Shown: positions 4,919 to 12,350, numbered from the stretch's first letter. The stretch is DNA of 14,250 nt from Desulfocapsa sp. (GCA_020717935.1 DYDK01000018.1:1-14250), one strand, 5' to 3'. Translations and numbers: made by a program. The notes: generated by a model not told the origin, from the letters alone.

Positions 4919-7270
4919 ATGACTGAAAAGCAAACCGAATCAGAACACGTTCCGGTCACAGAGATACAAGCTGAACTGGAAGAAAAAAAGAAGGTCGCCA
5001 GCGGCGGTGCTCGCAGGAAACGAGTGGTAAAAAAGAGTACGCCGGAAGGCGCCGACGATCAACAGGCTCTTGCTGTTGGCACAGAGCCAGAGGCGGTTGT
5101 ATCCCCACAAAAACAGGGACGACGCCCAAGCCGGCCACGGAAGAAAAAAGAAGAGCTGCCTACACCTCCAGCGGAAGTTGAAGGGGGACTTGTTTTCCCC
5201 GTTGTTGACGCCGATGCCGTCCCCGATTCTGTTGTCGCAGTCCCCAAAAAACGCCCAGGCCGTCCTCCCCGGAAAAAAACTCTGGTGGTAGAGGCAGGTG
5301 AAACTGAGGGCACTCTTTCCCCTGAATCTGGAAGTTCCTCGTTGTCAGATGTCGTCTTGATGATTGAGCCTTTACACAAAAAAGCATCAGTTGGGCTCGA
5401 AGATGGCGCGGATACGGTTGTTGAGTCGGCACCGGCACAGGAAGATACCGAAGCAACACCATCATCATCACCCCGTAAACGACCGTCACGACCCCGCCGT
5501 AAGAAAAAATCAGCGACAGAAGTTGTGGCTGAAGCTGATCACGATCAGGCGCAACCAGAATCTCTGACCGTACAGAGCGATCGTCCTTCTCGCCCCACTC
5601 GTTTCTCCCATGATGATGACAACGATGAGGTTCCCGATGTTGATGATGAAAAAATTGTTAAAAATACGGTTCTTCGTCTACTGATTAACGCCGAAGAGCC
5701 GGAAGAATGCCGCATCGCCATGCTTGAGGATGGCCGTCTCGAATTTCTTCATGTTTCCACCGTCGCTCGGGAGCACACCAAAAGTAATATCTACAAGGCC
5801 CGAATTGTCGCTGTTGAGTCCAATCTCCAGGCCGCCTTTATTGATTATGGGCCAGATAAAAATGGCTTCCTCCCGTTCAGCGAAATTCATCCCGAGTATT
5901 ATCGAAACGATGTCAGTGACAAAACCCTGAAGCTGATTGAACAGCACCAGTGGAAAAAACTCAATATCAACGAGGTGCTGGAGCGGGGTCAGGAGATGCT
6001 GGTACAGGTGGTCAAGGAAGAGGTGGGGAACAAAGGGGCCAACATGACGACCTACCTCTCCCTGCCTGGACGATGCGTGGTGCTCATGCCCGGCTCTGAT
6101 TCCTCGGGAATTTCACGAAAAATCTCCGGCGAAGAGAAGCGATCCACACTTCGTGAGATTATGGATGGGCTGGAGATTCCCGAAGGCATTGGCTGGATTG
6201 TCCGCACCGCCAGTGTTGATCTTAATGAGCATTCGCTGTCCAAGGATGTCTCCTATCTTCTGAAATTGTGGGGAGAAATTAAGGGAAGAGGGCAGACGAT
6301 GACCGGAGTGGGGTTGATTTATCAAGATCATGACTGTGTGCTGCGCTTCTTGCGAGAGCATTTCGATCCTGAAATCAAGGAGATATTGGTGGATGACCTG
6401 GCGGCCATGGAAAAGGTGCAGGATTTCATTGACATGCTTCCGGACAAACAAAAGAACACCAAAGTGAGACTGCACAAGGGGGCCAGGCCGATCTTCAATC
6501 AGTACAATATTGAAGATCAGATTGAATCCATTTATCAACCTCAGGTCTTTCTCCCCTCGGGTGGCTCCATTGTTATTGATCCCACTGAGGCCCTGGTTGC
6601 CATTGATGTTAATTCCGGATCCACCGGCAAGGGCCAGAATTTTGAGGATGCCATCTTCAAGGCCAATATGGAGGCCGCCGTTGAATTGACCCGTCAACTG
6701 CGGTTGCGGGATCTGGGCGGATTGATTGTCGTTGATTTCATTGATATGCGCAGTCAAAAAAACATTCGCGAGGTGGAACGACAAGTCAAGGTCGCCATGA
6801 AGCGCGACAAGGCCAAGGCTGATATCAGCCGCATTTCTAAATTTGGCCTGATGCAGATTTCCAGGCAAAAATTAGGGGCACCGGTTGAGGCCCTGAATTA
6901 TCAAGTCTGTCCACATTGTCTGGGGCGGGGCGTGGTACGGTCGGTTGAGACTCTGGCCCTCTTTTATCTCCGTCGTATCCAGACCGGCGCCAGCCGTAAG
7001 ACAGTCGCCAGGGTTGAATGCCGTTTCCCTCAGGCGGTGGCCCATTATCTGCTCAATAATAAACGACAGGAGCTGATTGACCTAGAGAAGAAACATCACC
7101 TCTCTGTGGATATCACCGCTGATCCGAGCCTAAAACCAGCTGATAACGAGATTCTTTTCCATAAGGAAGAACGAGAACGGTCCCGTAAAGAATTACCAGG
7201 AAGGCCTGAAGCGGGAAGAATGGAAGTCGGAACGGATGACCCGGAAACGGATGTTGTTGCCGCAAGTTAA
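4919..7270 (+). CDS. rng: Ribonuclease E/G with an N-terminal basic tail
   Basis: 783 residues from ATG at 4919, preceded by AAGGAAG. Residues 1-245 are low-complexity, acidic/basic and probably disordered. They carry four R-P-x-R-P blocks (69-73, 112-116, 188-192, 222-226), mostly followed by Lys/Arg runs. An S1 RNA-binding domain follows (about 250-365, with FIDYGPDKNGFLPFSEIH). The DNase I-like catalytic part has the metal-binding Asp563 (AIDVNSG) and Asp606 (IVVDFIDM), and the Zn-link CPHC (664-667). These residues define endoribonucleases that cleave single-stranded A/U-rich RNA in rRNA maturation and mRNA decay. RNase E usually has its disordered tail at the C-terminus; here the long tail is N-terminal. 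Whether to call it E or G is not decidable from sequence alone. tatC follows 129 bp downstream, probably in the same transcript. Confidence 0.93.
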   Translation: MTEKQTESEHVPVTEIQAELEEKKKVASGGARRKRVVKKSTPEGADDQQALAVGTEPEAVVSPQKQGRRPSRPRKKKEELPTPPAEVEGGLVFPVVDADAVPDSVVAVPKKRPGRPPRKKTLVVEAGETEGTLSPESGSSSLSDVVLMIEPLHKKASVGLEDGADTVVESAPAQEDTEATPSSSPRKRPSRPRRKKKSATEVVAEADHDQAQPESLTVQSDRPSRPTRFSHDDDNDEVPDVDDEKIVKNTVLRLLINAEEPEECRIAMLEDGRLEFLHVSTVAREHTKSNIYKARIVAVESNLQAAFIDYGPDKNGFLPFSEIHPEYYRNDVSDKTLKLIEQHQWKKLNINEVLERGQEMLVQVVKEEVGNKGANMTTYLSLPGRCVVLMPGSDSSGISRKISGEEKRSTLREIMDGLEIPEGIGWIVRTASVDLNEHSLSKDVSYLLKLWGEIKGRGQTMTGVGLIYQDHDCVLRFLREHFDPEIKEILVDDLAAMEKVQDFIDMLPDKQKNTKVRLHKGARPIFNQYNIEDQIESIYQPQVFLPSGGSIVIDPTEALVAIDVNSGSTGKGQNFEDAIFKANMEAAVELTRQLRLRDLGGLIVVDFIDMRSQKNIREVERQVKVAMKRDKAKADISRISKFGLMQISRQKLGAPVEALNYQVCPHCLGRGVVRSVETLALFYLRRIQTGASRKTVARVECRFPQAVAHYLLNNKRQELIDLEKKHHLSVDITADPSLKPADNEILFHKEERERSRKELPGRPEAGRMEVGTDDPETDVVAAS

Positions 7271-7276
7271 GGGGAG

Positions 7277-7399
7277 ATGAAGATTGTCACTCCATTTCGT
7301 ATTCACGCTGGCACCTTTGTCGGCTGCACTGCATGGCTCCTCATCGTACTCCTTGTACTGTTCCGTCGCCATGTGCTTGCCTCCTCGGAGTCAACTTGA
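7277..7399 (+). CDS. Possible 40-residue single-span membrane peptide
   Basis: ATG at 7277 opens a 40-codon frame filling the gap between RNase E/G and tatC; its stop codon directly abuts the tatC ATG. The peptide has a basic N-terminus, one hydrophobic segment (about 14-29), then RRH. It does not look like TatA or TatB. GGGGAG lies immediately next to the ATG, closer than is usual for translation. It could be a real coupled peptide or simply leader sequence. Confidence 0.35.
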   Translation: MKIVTPFRIHAGTFVGCTAWLLIVLLVLFRRHVLASSEST

Positions 7400-8122
7400 A
7401 TGCAAACTGGAATAAGTGATACACACCGCCCCGTCATGAATAAAGCGCTCATCTTTGCTGGTGAGCTGCGCACGACGGTGCGAACTTTGGGGCTTGGGAT
7501 TATTCTCAGTACCCTGACGGTCTTTTTTCTCAGCCCAGATCTGCTCCGAATCGTTCAGCACCATCTTTCGGGAAAACTCTATTTCTTCACGGTAGCCGGC
7601 CCCTTTCTTGCCCATGTGAAACTGGCAGCTTTTGTGGCCATGTTCGTTCTGATGCCGTGGATATTGGCGGTTTTCTGGCGGGCCTTGGGCAAACCCTTTG
7701 GGGTGCAAGGGGCTTCCTTGTTCTTTTTTGTGTTCTTTACCGTCTTGCTTTTTTATGCGGGCGCCCTGTTTTGTTATTTTGTGACCCTGCCCCTGGGAAT
7801 CAAATTTTTGCTGGGATTTGGCTCAGAGCAACTCAAAGCCGTGATTTCGGTGACTCGCTTTGTTGATTTTGTCACACTGTTCATTCTCGGCTTTGGGGCG
7901 GTCTTTGAACTTCCGGTTTTCATGGTCTTTTTGGCCCGAGTTGGGATCTGCCCCCGCAGTTTCTTTGAAAAAAACCGTCGCTACGCTCTGTTGCTGATTG
8001 CCATTATTGCCGCTGTGTTGACCCCGACTCCCGATATTGTCAACATGTTGTTTATGGGCGGCCCTCTCTATTTGCTTTATGAGTCAGGAATTATTATTCT
8101 TTTGTTAATGCGGGTGCGCTAA
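7400..8122 (+). CDS. tatC: Sec-independent protein translocase TatC family
   Basis: 240 residues with six hydrophobic spans (about 28-45, 70-92, 107-128, 150-168, 196-208, 214-236). Family marks are AGELRTT near the N-terminus (Glu22), VAGPFLAHVK (65-74), FELPV with Glu170, then NRRYALLLIAIIAAVLTPTPD (192-212) and PLYLLYE (222-228). TatC is the inner-membrane receptor that recognises twin-arginine signal peptides and, with TatA/TatB, exports folded proteins. By eye the acidic residue in the first cytoplasmic loop that helps bind the twin arginines (Glu103 in E. coli) is not conserved; the segment reads GKPFGVQGA. No tatA or tatB gene is nearby. The start at 7400 has GGAG 9 nt upstream; Met13 (7436) is an alternative. 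Confidence 0.85.
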   Translation: MQTGISDTHRPVMNKALIFAGELRTTVRTLGLGIILSTLTVFFLSPDLLRIVQHHLSGKLYFFTVAGPFLAHVKLAAFVAMFVLMPWILAVFWRALGKPFGVQGASLFFFVFFTVLLFYAGALFCYFVTLPLGIKFLLGFGSEQLKAVISVTRFVDFVTLFILGFGAVFELPVFMVFLARVGICPRSFFEKNRRYALLLIAIIAAVLTPTPDIVNMLFMGGPLYLLYESGIIILLLMRVR

Positions 8123-8168
8123 GCCGTCGTTCAAAAATAACTCATACCTTTTTAGCTCCAAGAACGGC
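8123..8168. repeat. Palindromic repeat unit, copy 1
   Basis: GCCGT...ACGGC-bounded unit directly after the tatC stop. Its sequence aligns with the reverse complement of the next unit (8171-8222), for example AAATAACTCATAC here against AAATAACCCATAC there. So two diverged copies sit in inverted orientation, and each can also pair with the other. Confidence 0.5.
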
Positions 8169-8170
8169 AT

Positions 8171-8228
8171 AAGGGGCCGTAAAGAAATGGAAAAAGTATG
8201 GGTTATTTCTTAACGGCCCCTAAGGGGC
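8171..8228. repeat. Palindromic repeat unit, copy 2 (possible terminator of tatC)
   Basis: AGGGGCCGT (8172-8180) plus AAGAAAT (8182-8188) pair with ATTTCTT (8205-8211) plus ACGGCCCCT (8213-8221), with one A-A mismatch and a 16-nt loop. Then GCCCC-taa-GGGGC forms a second small dyad (8216-8228). It lies between the converging tatC and DUF523 genes, so it may end both transcripts. Related sequence recurs at 12351-12410. Confidence 0.55.
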
Positions 8229-8233
8229 TCTTC

Positions 8234-8668
8234 TTATTGCACCTCGACCAGATGAAAGCCGTGGCGGGCAAGAAGGGCGGCGGTAACTCCGATTGTGTCG
8301 GAGATACCACAGGAAGGACTGCCGCCTTTCAAAAAAATGCTTGTTATTACTTGGCTTTGGGCCAGCAAAAGGGACTGTTCTGCCCCTTTGATGAATTGTG
8401 GGCTGACATCCATTCCGTTGCGGGTTATCACTCTGGCCCTGCCTGAAAGTACGGCATGGCCATCGCCATTAATAATATCTGCGGCAACCCGTGGGGTCGA
8501 AAGTCCACCCATCTGTTCCGGACAGAAAGGAATCCACACCCCCTGTCGCAGTTTTTGCTGGCATCCTTGATCGGGACGGATTTTACCATCATAACGACTA
8601 CACAATCCTGCAAGGCATGCACTCACAAGATAGATCGGAGTGTTGTGATTAATGGAATGTGGTGACAT
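8234..8668 (-). CDS. DUF523 family protein (YbbK-like)
   Basis: 144 residues from ATG at 8668. It shows the full DUF523 pattern: VSACLAGLCSRYDGK (14-28), IPFCPEQMGGLSTPR, a central HAVLSGRARVI...G-D-V segment, FIKGAE, and LKGGSPSCG near residue 116, ending with G-x-TAALL. Conserved cysteines in SACL, FCPE and PSCG suggest metal or cluster binding, but the biochemical role of this family is unknown. It converges on tatC and diverges from the ftsB-like gene, with only 41 bp between the two starts. No convincing Shine-Dalgarno is seen. Confidence 0.85.
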   Translation of the reverse strand: MSPHSINHNTPIYLVSACLAGLCSRYDGKIRPDQGCQQKLRQGVWIPFCPEQMGGLSTPRVAADIINGDGHAVLSGRARVITRNGMDVSPQFIKGAEQSLLLAQSQVITSIFLKGGSPSCGISDTIGVTAALLARHGFHLVEVQ

Positions 8669-8709
8669 GGTAAGTGATGAAGCAATTTATTGTATCAAAG
8701 GATACGCAA

Positions 8710-9042
8710 ATGAAGAGAACATACACAACTCCTTTGTCGCCATTACAGCAGAAAAAAGTTCTTCGTATCTCTTTTTTATTGCTGTTTGCTCTTCTTTTAG
8801 CCCTCTTCTTTACCCCGGGGAAGGGCCTCTATTTTTTGCGAAAACAGAAAAAAGAGGTGGCGGAAATCAGTGCTGAAAAGGTTGAGTTAACAAAAAAAAA
8901 TGAAGAATTACGGGAAGAACTCAAGCGATTGCACACTGATATGCGTTACCTTGAAGAGGTTGCCCGAAAACAGCATGGCATGTTAAAAAAGGATGAAAAA
9001 GTCTTTGATTTTTCACCTAAAGAACAAAAAAAGACAGAATAA
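8710..9042 (+). CDS. ftsB: FtsB/DivIC-like septum formation protein
   Basis: 110 residues from ATG at 8710, preceded by AAAGGA at 7 nt. An upstream in-frame ATG at 8674 lacks such a site and would overlap the divergent promoter region. A short basic cytoplasmic end is followed by one transmembrane segment (18-35), then a coiled coil (44-88). The motif YLEEVARKQHGMLKKDEKVF (80-99) closely follows the conserved end of FtsB/DivIC proteins. Such proteins sit in the inner membrane and join FtsL and FtsQ in the divisome. The tail is Lys/Glu-rich. Sequence similarity among these small proteins is low, so DivIC-like is an equally good name. Confidence 0.8.
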   Translation: MKRTYTTPLSPLQQKKVLRISFLLLFALLLALFFTPGKGLYFLRKQKKEVAEISAEKVELTKKNEELREELKRLHTDMRYLEEVARKQHGMLKKDEKVFDFSPKEQKKTE

Positions 9043-9081
9043 GCCGTCAAGATCCTTACTACCCTGATCCCCCTCATTGTT

Positions 9082-9107
9082 GCAAAGGGAGCGCACGGCT
9101 CCCTTGC
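9082..9107. terminator. Bidirectional hairpin between ftsB and fmdB
   Basis: AAGGGAGC (9085-9092)/GCTCCCTT (9098-9105) with a 5-nt loop, extended by GC/GC with one bulged A. It lies between two converging genes and probably ends both transcripts, although no U-run follows directly. Confidence 0.6.
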
Positions 9108-9116
9108 CATCTATGC

Positions 9117-9329
9117 TCAGGAGAAACCGGAACGGGAGGAGCATCCAGACAGGGCACCGGCGGGAATGGTCGTTTTTGTACCAGAAGAGTTGCTGGTGAC
9201 CGAAAGAATTCTCTTTATGTGGCTGCTGTTACAATGTTTACAACGGATGCTGTCAACGGCAGAGGCAATGAGCACTAAGCTTTCAAAAGTTTGCTGGCAG
9301 TCATCGCACTTGAATTCATAGATGGGCAT
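9117..9329 (-). CDS. FmdB-type zinc ribbon protein
   Basis: 70 residues starting MPIYEFKCDDC at 9329, with AAAGGAG 6 nt upstream. The open frame extends to 9380, but that part lacks family similarity. Two CxxC knuckles (Cys8/Cys11 and Cys30/Cys33) form the zinc ribbon of the FmdB/CxxC_CXXC_SSSS family, and the tail is Ser/Gly-rich as usual. The family is named from a putative formamidase-operon regulator; its true role is unknown. It is transcribed divergently from the glycosylase gene. Confidence 0.88.
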   Translation of the reverse strand: MPIYEFKCDDCQQTFESLVLIASAVDSIRCKHCNSSHIKRILSVTSNSSGTKTTIPAGALSGCSSRSGFS

Positions 9330-9449
9330 GTGTGCTCCTTTGTTATTTGCATGGGGAAGAGCGAGGGGGGCATGGTTCATGATCTGTCCTTGAATCCCTC
9401 GTTTGAGCCCCCATTATACCCGATGAATCCTCTCTGAGTGAAGAAAAAA

Positions 9450-10247
9450 ATGAATACGCAATCAGTTGAATTTATAAGAGAGCTTCGGTCTGTCCTGACA
9501 TACCATCAGGCCGTGGGCATAGAGGAATATCCTCACAATGAAGGTGTCCGGCAATTTTTGCAAGTTCCGGTTCTCCTTCCTGTCATTTCCTCGGCCAAGA
9601 CGGAAAGAGAGGCTCCACTGCCGAAAAAGGTGTCAGTTTCTCGATCGGTTGCTGTTAGCACGGAAACCCTTGGCGATATCCGTTGTGAAATCACAGACTG
9701 TCGGGCATGTGAACTCCATGCCCATCGGGCTAACTCCGTTGCTGGTCGGGGTGCGGCATCGGCCAGGTTGCTCATCGTCGGGGAGTGGTTGAAAGCCCCT
9801 GAACAGATAGAAAATACTTCGGAAATAATTTTTGGCGTGGAGGAGGATCGAATGCTGGCAAACATGTTGAAGGCCATTCATCTCACATCGACGGATGTCT
9901 TTGTCACCAATATACTCAAGTGCAGCCTGCCATCTTCCTGTCAGCCCGTCAATACGGCAGTCAGTGTTCAGTGTTGTCTGGCATATCTGCGGCGGCAGAT
10001 AGCGGTGATCGCCCCGCAACTCATCTGCACAATGGGGATTCTTCCCACCCGTGCTTTGCTTGGCCCGTCGAGTGCATCTCACTCCCTCTCCCATCTTCGT
10101 GGTCGCTTCCATAGCTACACCACCCTTGATGGCCGACAGATTCCGCTCATGCCTACCTATCATCCTTCGTATCTGCTTCAAATCACAAAAATGAAGGAGG
10201 CAACCTGGAAAGACCTGCAACTGATTGAGAAAAAACTCTCAGGTTGA
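9450..10247 (+). CDS. Uracil-DNA glycosylase family 4, divergent
   Basis: 265 residues from ATG at 9450; GTG at 9438 in the same frame is possible. After an ~75-residue N-terminal extension comes the glycosylase domain. Cysteines for the 4Fe-4S cluster are visible as Cys84-x2-Cys87, Cys158 (TNILKC) and Cys175 or Cys176, and the C-terminal motif is HPSYLLQ (238-244). Family-4 enzymes remove uracil from DNA in base-excision repair. Motif A is degenerate: instead of the usual GEAPG...PFVG-x-AG there is GEWLKAPEQIEN followed by IIFGVEEDRML (111-136). The acidic and aromatic residues that position uracil may therefore be absent. The Fe-S scaffold and His motif make the fold assignment good, but activity and specificity are uncertain. 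Confidence 0.75.
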   Translation: MNTQSVEFIRELRSVLTYHQAVGIEEYPHNEGVRQFLQVPVLLPVISSAKTEREAPLPKKVSVSRSVAVSTETLGDIRCEITDCRACELHAHRANSVAGRGAASARLLIVGEWLKAPEQIENTSEIIFGVEEDRMLANMLKAIHLTSTDVFVTNILKCSLPSSCQPVNTAVSVQCCLAYLRRQIAVIAPQLICTMGILPTRALLGPSSASHSLSHLRGRFHSYTTLDGRQIPLMPTYHPSYLLQITKMKEATWKDLQLIEKKLSG

Positions 10248-10254
10248 ATCTCGG

Positions 10255-10303
10255 GGATATGCAGTCACTGGTAAAGGGTGCCGTTGGGAACTTTTGCATA
10301 TCC
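10255..10303. repeat. Inverted repeat downstream of the glycosylase gene
   Basis: GGATATGCA (10255-10263) and TGCATATCC (10295-10303) form a perfect 9-bp stem over a 31-nt loop just after the glycosylase stop codon. It may be a weak terminator or an mRNA end structure. Apart from this and the promoter at 10382, the gap 10248-10482 shows nothing I can support. Confidence 0.35.
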
Positions 10304-10381
10304 TTCGTAAGTCCTGACGATTGCTTCCTCATAATGATAACTGAAAATTGACTCTGTCGTTCTTTATGGAGCAGAAAAGCT

Positions 10382-10410
10382 TTGGCAGCATTGGTATCGT
10401 ATGGTATTCT
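10382..10410 (+). promoter_or_regulatory. Sigma70-type promoter of the SGNH hydrolase gene
   Basis: TTGGCA (10382-10387), exactly 17 bp, then TATTCT (10405-10410). The predicted start near 10417 gives a ~65-nt leader to the ATG at 10483. Confidence 0.5.
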
Positions 10411-10482
10411 GTGGCCATTATTTTTTGTGTAAAGAGATAGAAACTCTTAATCCTTTCCTCTTTTTGATTCACCAACAGACTT

Positions 10483-11013
10483 ATGAGCCAAGGAAAACTT
10501 CTCTTTCTCGGTGACTCTCTGCTGGCCGATTTTGACTGGCAGCATCGAATAACGCATTTTGAAGTCATCAACCTGAGTGTCTTTGGAGAAACTGCTCAAG
10601 GTCTTCTCGCTCGTTTGCCCGTTGTTCAAAAGCAGGTTAAAAATCCAAACATTATTGTGGTCATGACCGGTACCAATAATTTGTTTTTTAAAGATTATAA
10701 TTATATCGAAACTCTTCGAGAAATTGTGGTGCGATTAAGTCAATATTATCCGACTGCCGAGGTGATTCTTAACAGTCTGCTTCCCCTGCAACTCCCCTGG
10801 TTGAATATCAAAGAGATGATGCGCATTAATCACGAGATAGAGGCTCTGTCGTTGCAAACTGGTTGTTGTTTCCTTGATATGTTTACCAAACTGAAAGGTA
10901 AGCCAGGCCTCTTTTTCTTTAAGGCTGGCAGTATTCATGTGACCGAAGTCGGATATAATCTTTGGGCTAAATCCATTCTTGAGTTTATTGCCTTTCTTTT
11001 CGAAGATGATTAA
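10483..11013 (+). CDS. SGNH/GDSL-type hydrolase
   Basis: 176 residues with no signal peptide, so probably cytoplasmic. Block I is FLGDSLL with nucleophile Ser12. Block II is the Gly in VFGETAQG, and block III is GTNNL with Asn65. Block V is IHVTEVGY with His152, where the usual form is D-x-x-H. The residue three before His152 is Gly149, so the catalytic Asp seems to be missing, leaving a Ser-His pair. Members act as esterases, lipases or deacetylases on small acyl substrates; this substrate cannot be read from the sequence. The ribosome binding site is poor. It appears to be a single-gene unit, with its own promoter upstream and a MITE-like element downstream. Confidence 0.8.
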   Translation: MSQGKLLFLGDSLLADFDWQHRITHFEVINLSVFGETAQGLLARLPVVQKQVKNPNIIVVMTGTNNLFFKDYNYIETLREIVVRLSQYYPTAEVILNSLLPLQLPWLNIKEMMRINHEIEALSLQTGCCFLDMFTKLKGKPGLFFFKAGSIHVTEVGYNLWAKSILEFIAFLFEDD

Positions 11014-11027
11014 AAAAAACTGTTGTA

Positions 11028-11232
11028 AGGGACTCGGAAATTACCAATATACCTCTTGCTTCCCAGATTTTGGCCATCTTTGACTGTGCCTTAATCACAA
11101 AATCCTCGACATAACACAATTATGCCTGCGGTTTCGGAGTCTCGCTGTGCTCGCTTACCTGTTCAATCGGCACAGCCAAATCTAACCCAAATCTGGTCGC
11201 AATTCAGGTACATTGGTAATTTCCGAGTCCCT
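11028..11232. mobile_element. MITE-like palindromic element, 205 bp
   Basis: 27-bp terminal inverted repeats at 11028-11054 and 11206-11232 match at 26 positions (core GACTCGGAAATTACCAA). The inner arms also match imperfectly, for example CTGTGCC in both arms. Taking the ends as GGGACTCGG/CCGAGTCCC, the element is flanked on both sides by TAA, a likely target duplication. It has no coding capacity. It is probably mobilised by a transposase encoded elsewhere, as for the element at 3453-3597. Confidence 0.7.
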
Positions 11233-11314
11233 AAGAAGAAAAATACAATACTCTTTCTTGTGTGATTGGCGCCATCATCACTCAATAAATCCATCTTTTT
11301 TGTGAGGTTTGTCC

Positions 11315-12301
11315 ATGAAACGCTATTTTCTCCACTCCGCACTCTGTTTGAGTCTTCTGCTTTCTGCCTGCGATAATCAGAAGGAGACACCGCCAACAGC
11401 ACCTCAAAAGAATGCTCCGGCCATCGAAAAACCGGTGGCATCTGAGGCAGCAAAGGCACAACCTCAACCTGATCCGGTGGCTCCGGTGATTGCTACCCCG
11501 CAAGTCGCCAGCACCATCAGTGGAAAGGTGCTTGAAACCATGAATTCGGGTGGATACACCTATCTGCAAGTGGATACCGGGAATAAACAACAATGGGTAG
11601 CGATTCCCGAGTCCAAAGTGATTGTTGGCGATACGGTTGCCTGCGCTGATGGAATGGTGATGCCCAATTTCACCAGCAAATCATTAAATAGAACCTTTGA
11701 AGCGATTATTTTCTCCAATGGACTTGTGGGGAAAGAGCAGGGAGCAATCGATCAGGGCGGAGCCAATAAGGAAAAGAGTCCATCAGATAAAGACATGGCC
11801 AACCCCCATGCTGTCAAGCCAGAAGTCGATACTCCCCCAGCGAGTGCTGACTCTTTTGCTGGTGCTGTCAAGGCTGAAGGGCAAGCTCCCGTTCAGGGGC
11901 AGCCTTTGGCTGGAGATGGGCAGGAAAAGATGGCATCAGGTGGCAGTTTAGGGGCGATGGCCACATTTGCTGATATCAAGGTGGACAAGGTGGCTGGAGA
12001 GAATGGCTATACGGTGGAAGAGGTTTTCAGCAATGGGAGCACACTGGACGGCAAGGTTGTTCGTGTTCAGGGTAAGGTGGTCAAGTTCAGCCCGAACATC
12101 ATGGGTAAAAACTGGATTCATCTCCAGGATGGAAGCGGCGATCCCATGAAAAATACCCATGATCTGGTTGTTACCACCAGTTCCAAGCCCGCAGATGGTC
12201 AGGAAATTATCGTTATCGAAGGTACTGTCAGGGCCAATAAGGATTTTGGGGCTGGCTACAATTATGTGGTACTTGTAGAGGATGCCACTATTGTCAAATA
12301 G
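11315..12301 (+). CDS. Lipoprotein with two OB-fold-like domains
   Basis: 328 residues from ATG at 11315, with GAGG 8 nt upstream. The signal peptide ends in lipobox LLSAC (lipidated Cys19); Asp20 follows, which in enterobacteria keeps lipoproteins in the inner membrane. A Pro/Ala/Gln-rich linker leads to domain 1 (about 67-137; VLETMNSGGYTYLQVDTG, then GMVMPNFTSKSLNRTF), like the GTV-type domains in NrfJ-related proteins. A second linker (138-215) leads to domain 2 (216-328; VRVQGKVVKFSPNIMGKNW, then IHLQDGSG). That is an OB-fold of the kind often annotated as nucleic-acid binding. In the periplasm a nucleic-acid role is doubtful; binding of metal, haem protein or another envelope partner is more likely but unproven. 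Confidence 0.75.
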   Translation: MKRYFLHSALCLSLLLSACDNQKETPPTAPQKNAPAIEKPVASEAAKAQPQPDPVAPVIATPQVASTISGKVLETMNSGGYTYLQVDTGNKQQWVAIPESKVIVGDTVACADGMVMPNFTSKSLNRTFEAIIFSNGLVGKEQGAIDQGGANKEKSPSDKDMANPHAVKPEVDTPPASADSFAGAVKAEGQAPVQGQPLAGDGQEKMASGGSLGAMATFADIKVDKVAGENGYTVEEVFSNGSTLDGKVVRVQGKVVKFSPNIMGKNWIHLQDGSGDPMKNTHDLVVTTSSKPADGQEIIVIEGTVRANKDFGAGYNYVVLVEDATIVK

Positions 12302-12350
12302 TAGTAACATCTCCTCCAAGGAGCTCAGCTATATACATCATCTCCTCCGA

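Noticed and set aside
6113..6868. 251-codon minus-strand frame inside RNase E/G
   Set aside because: It is a shadow of the well-conserved catalytic domain on the other strand.
8674..8709. Earlier start for the FtsB-like protein
   Set aside because: No ribosome binding site there, and it sits within 6 bp of the divergent DUF523 start; ATG at 8710 has AAAGGA at good spacing.
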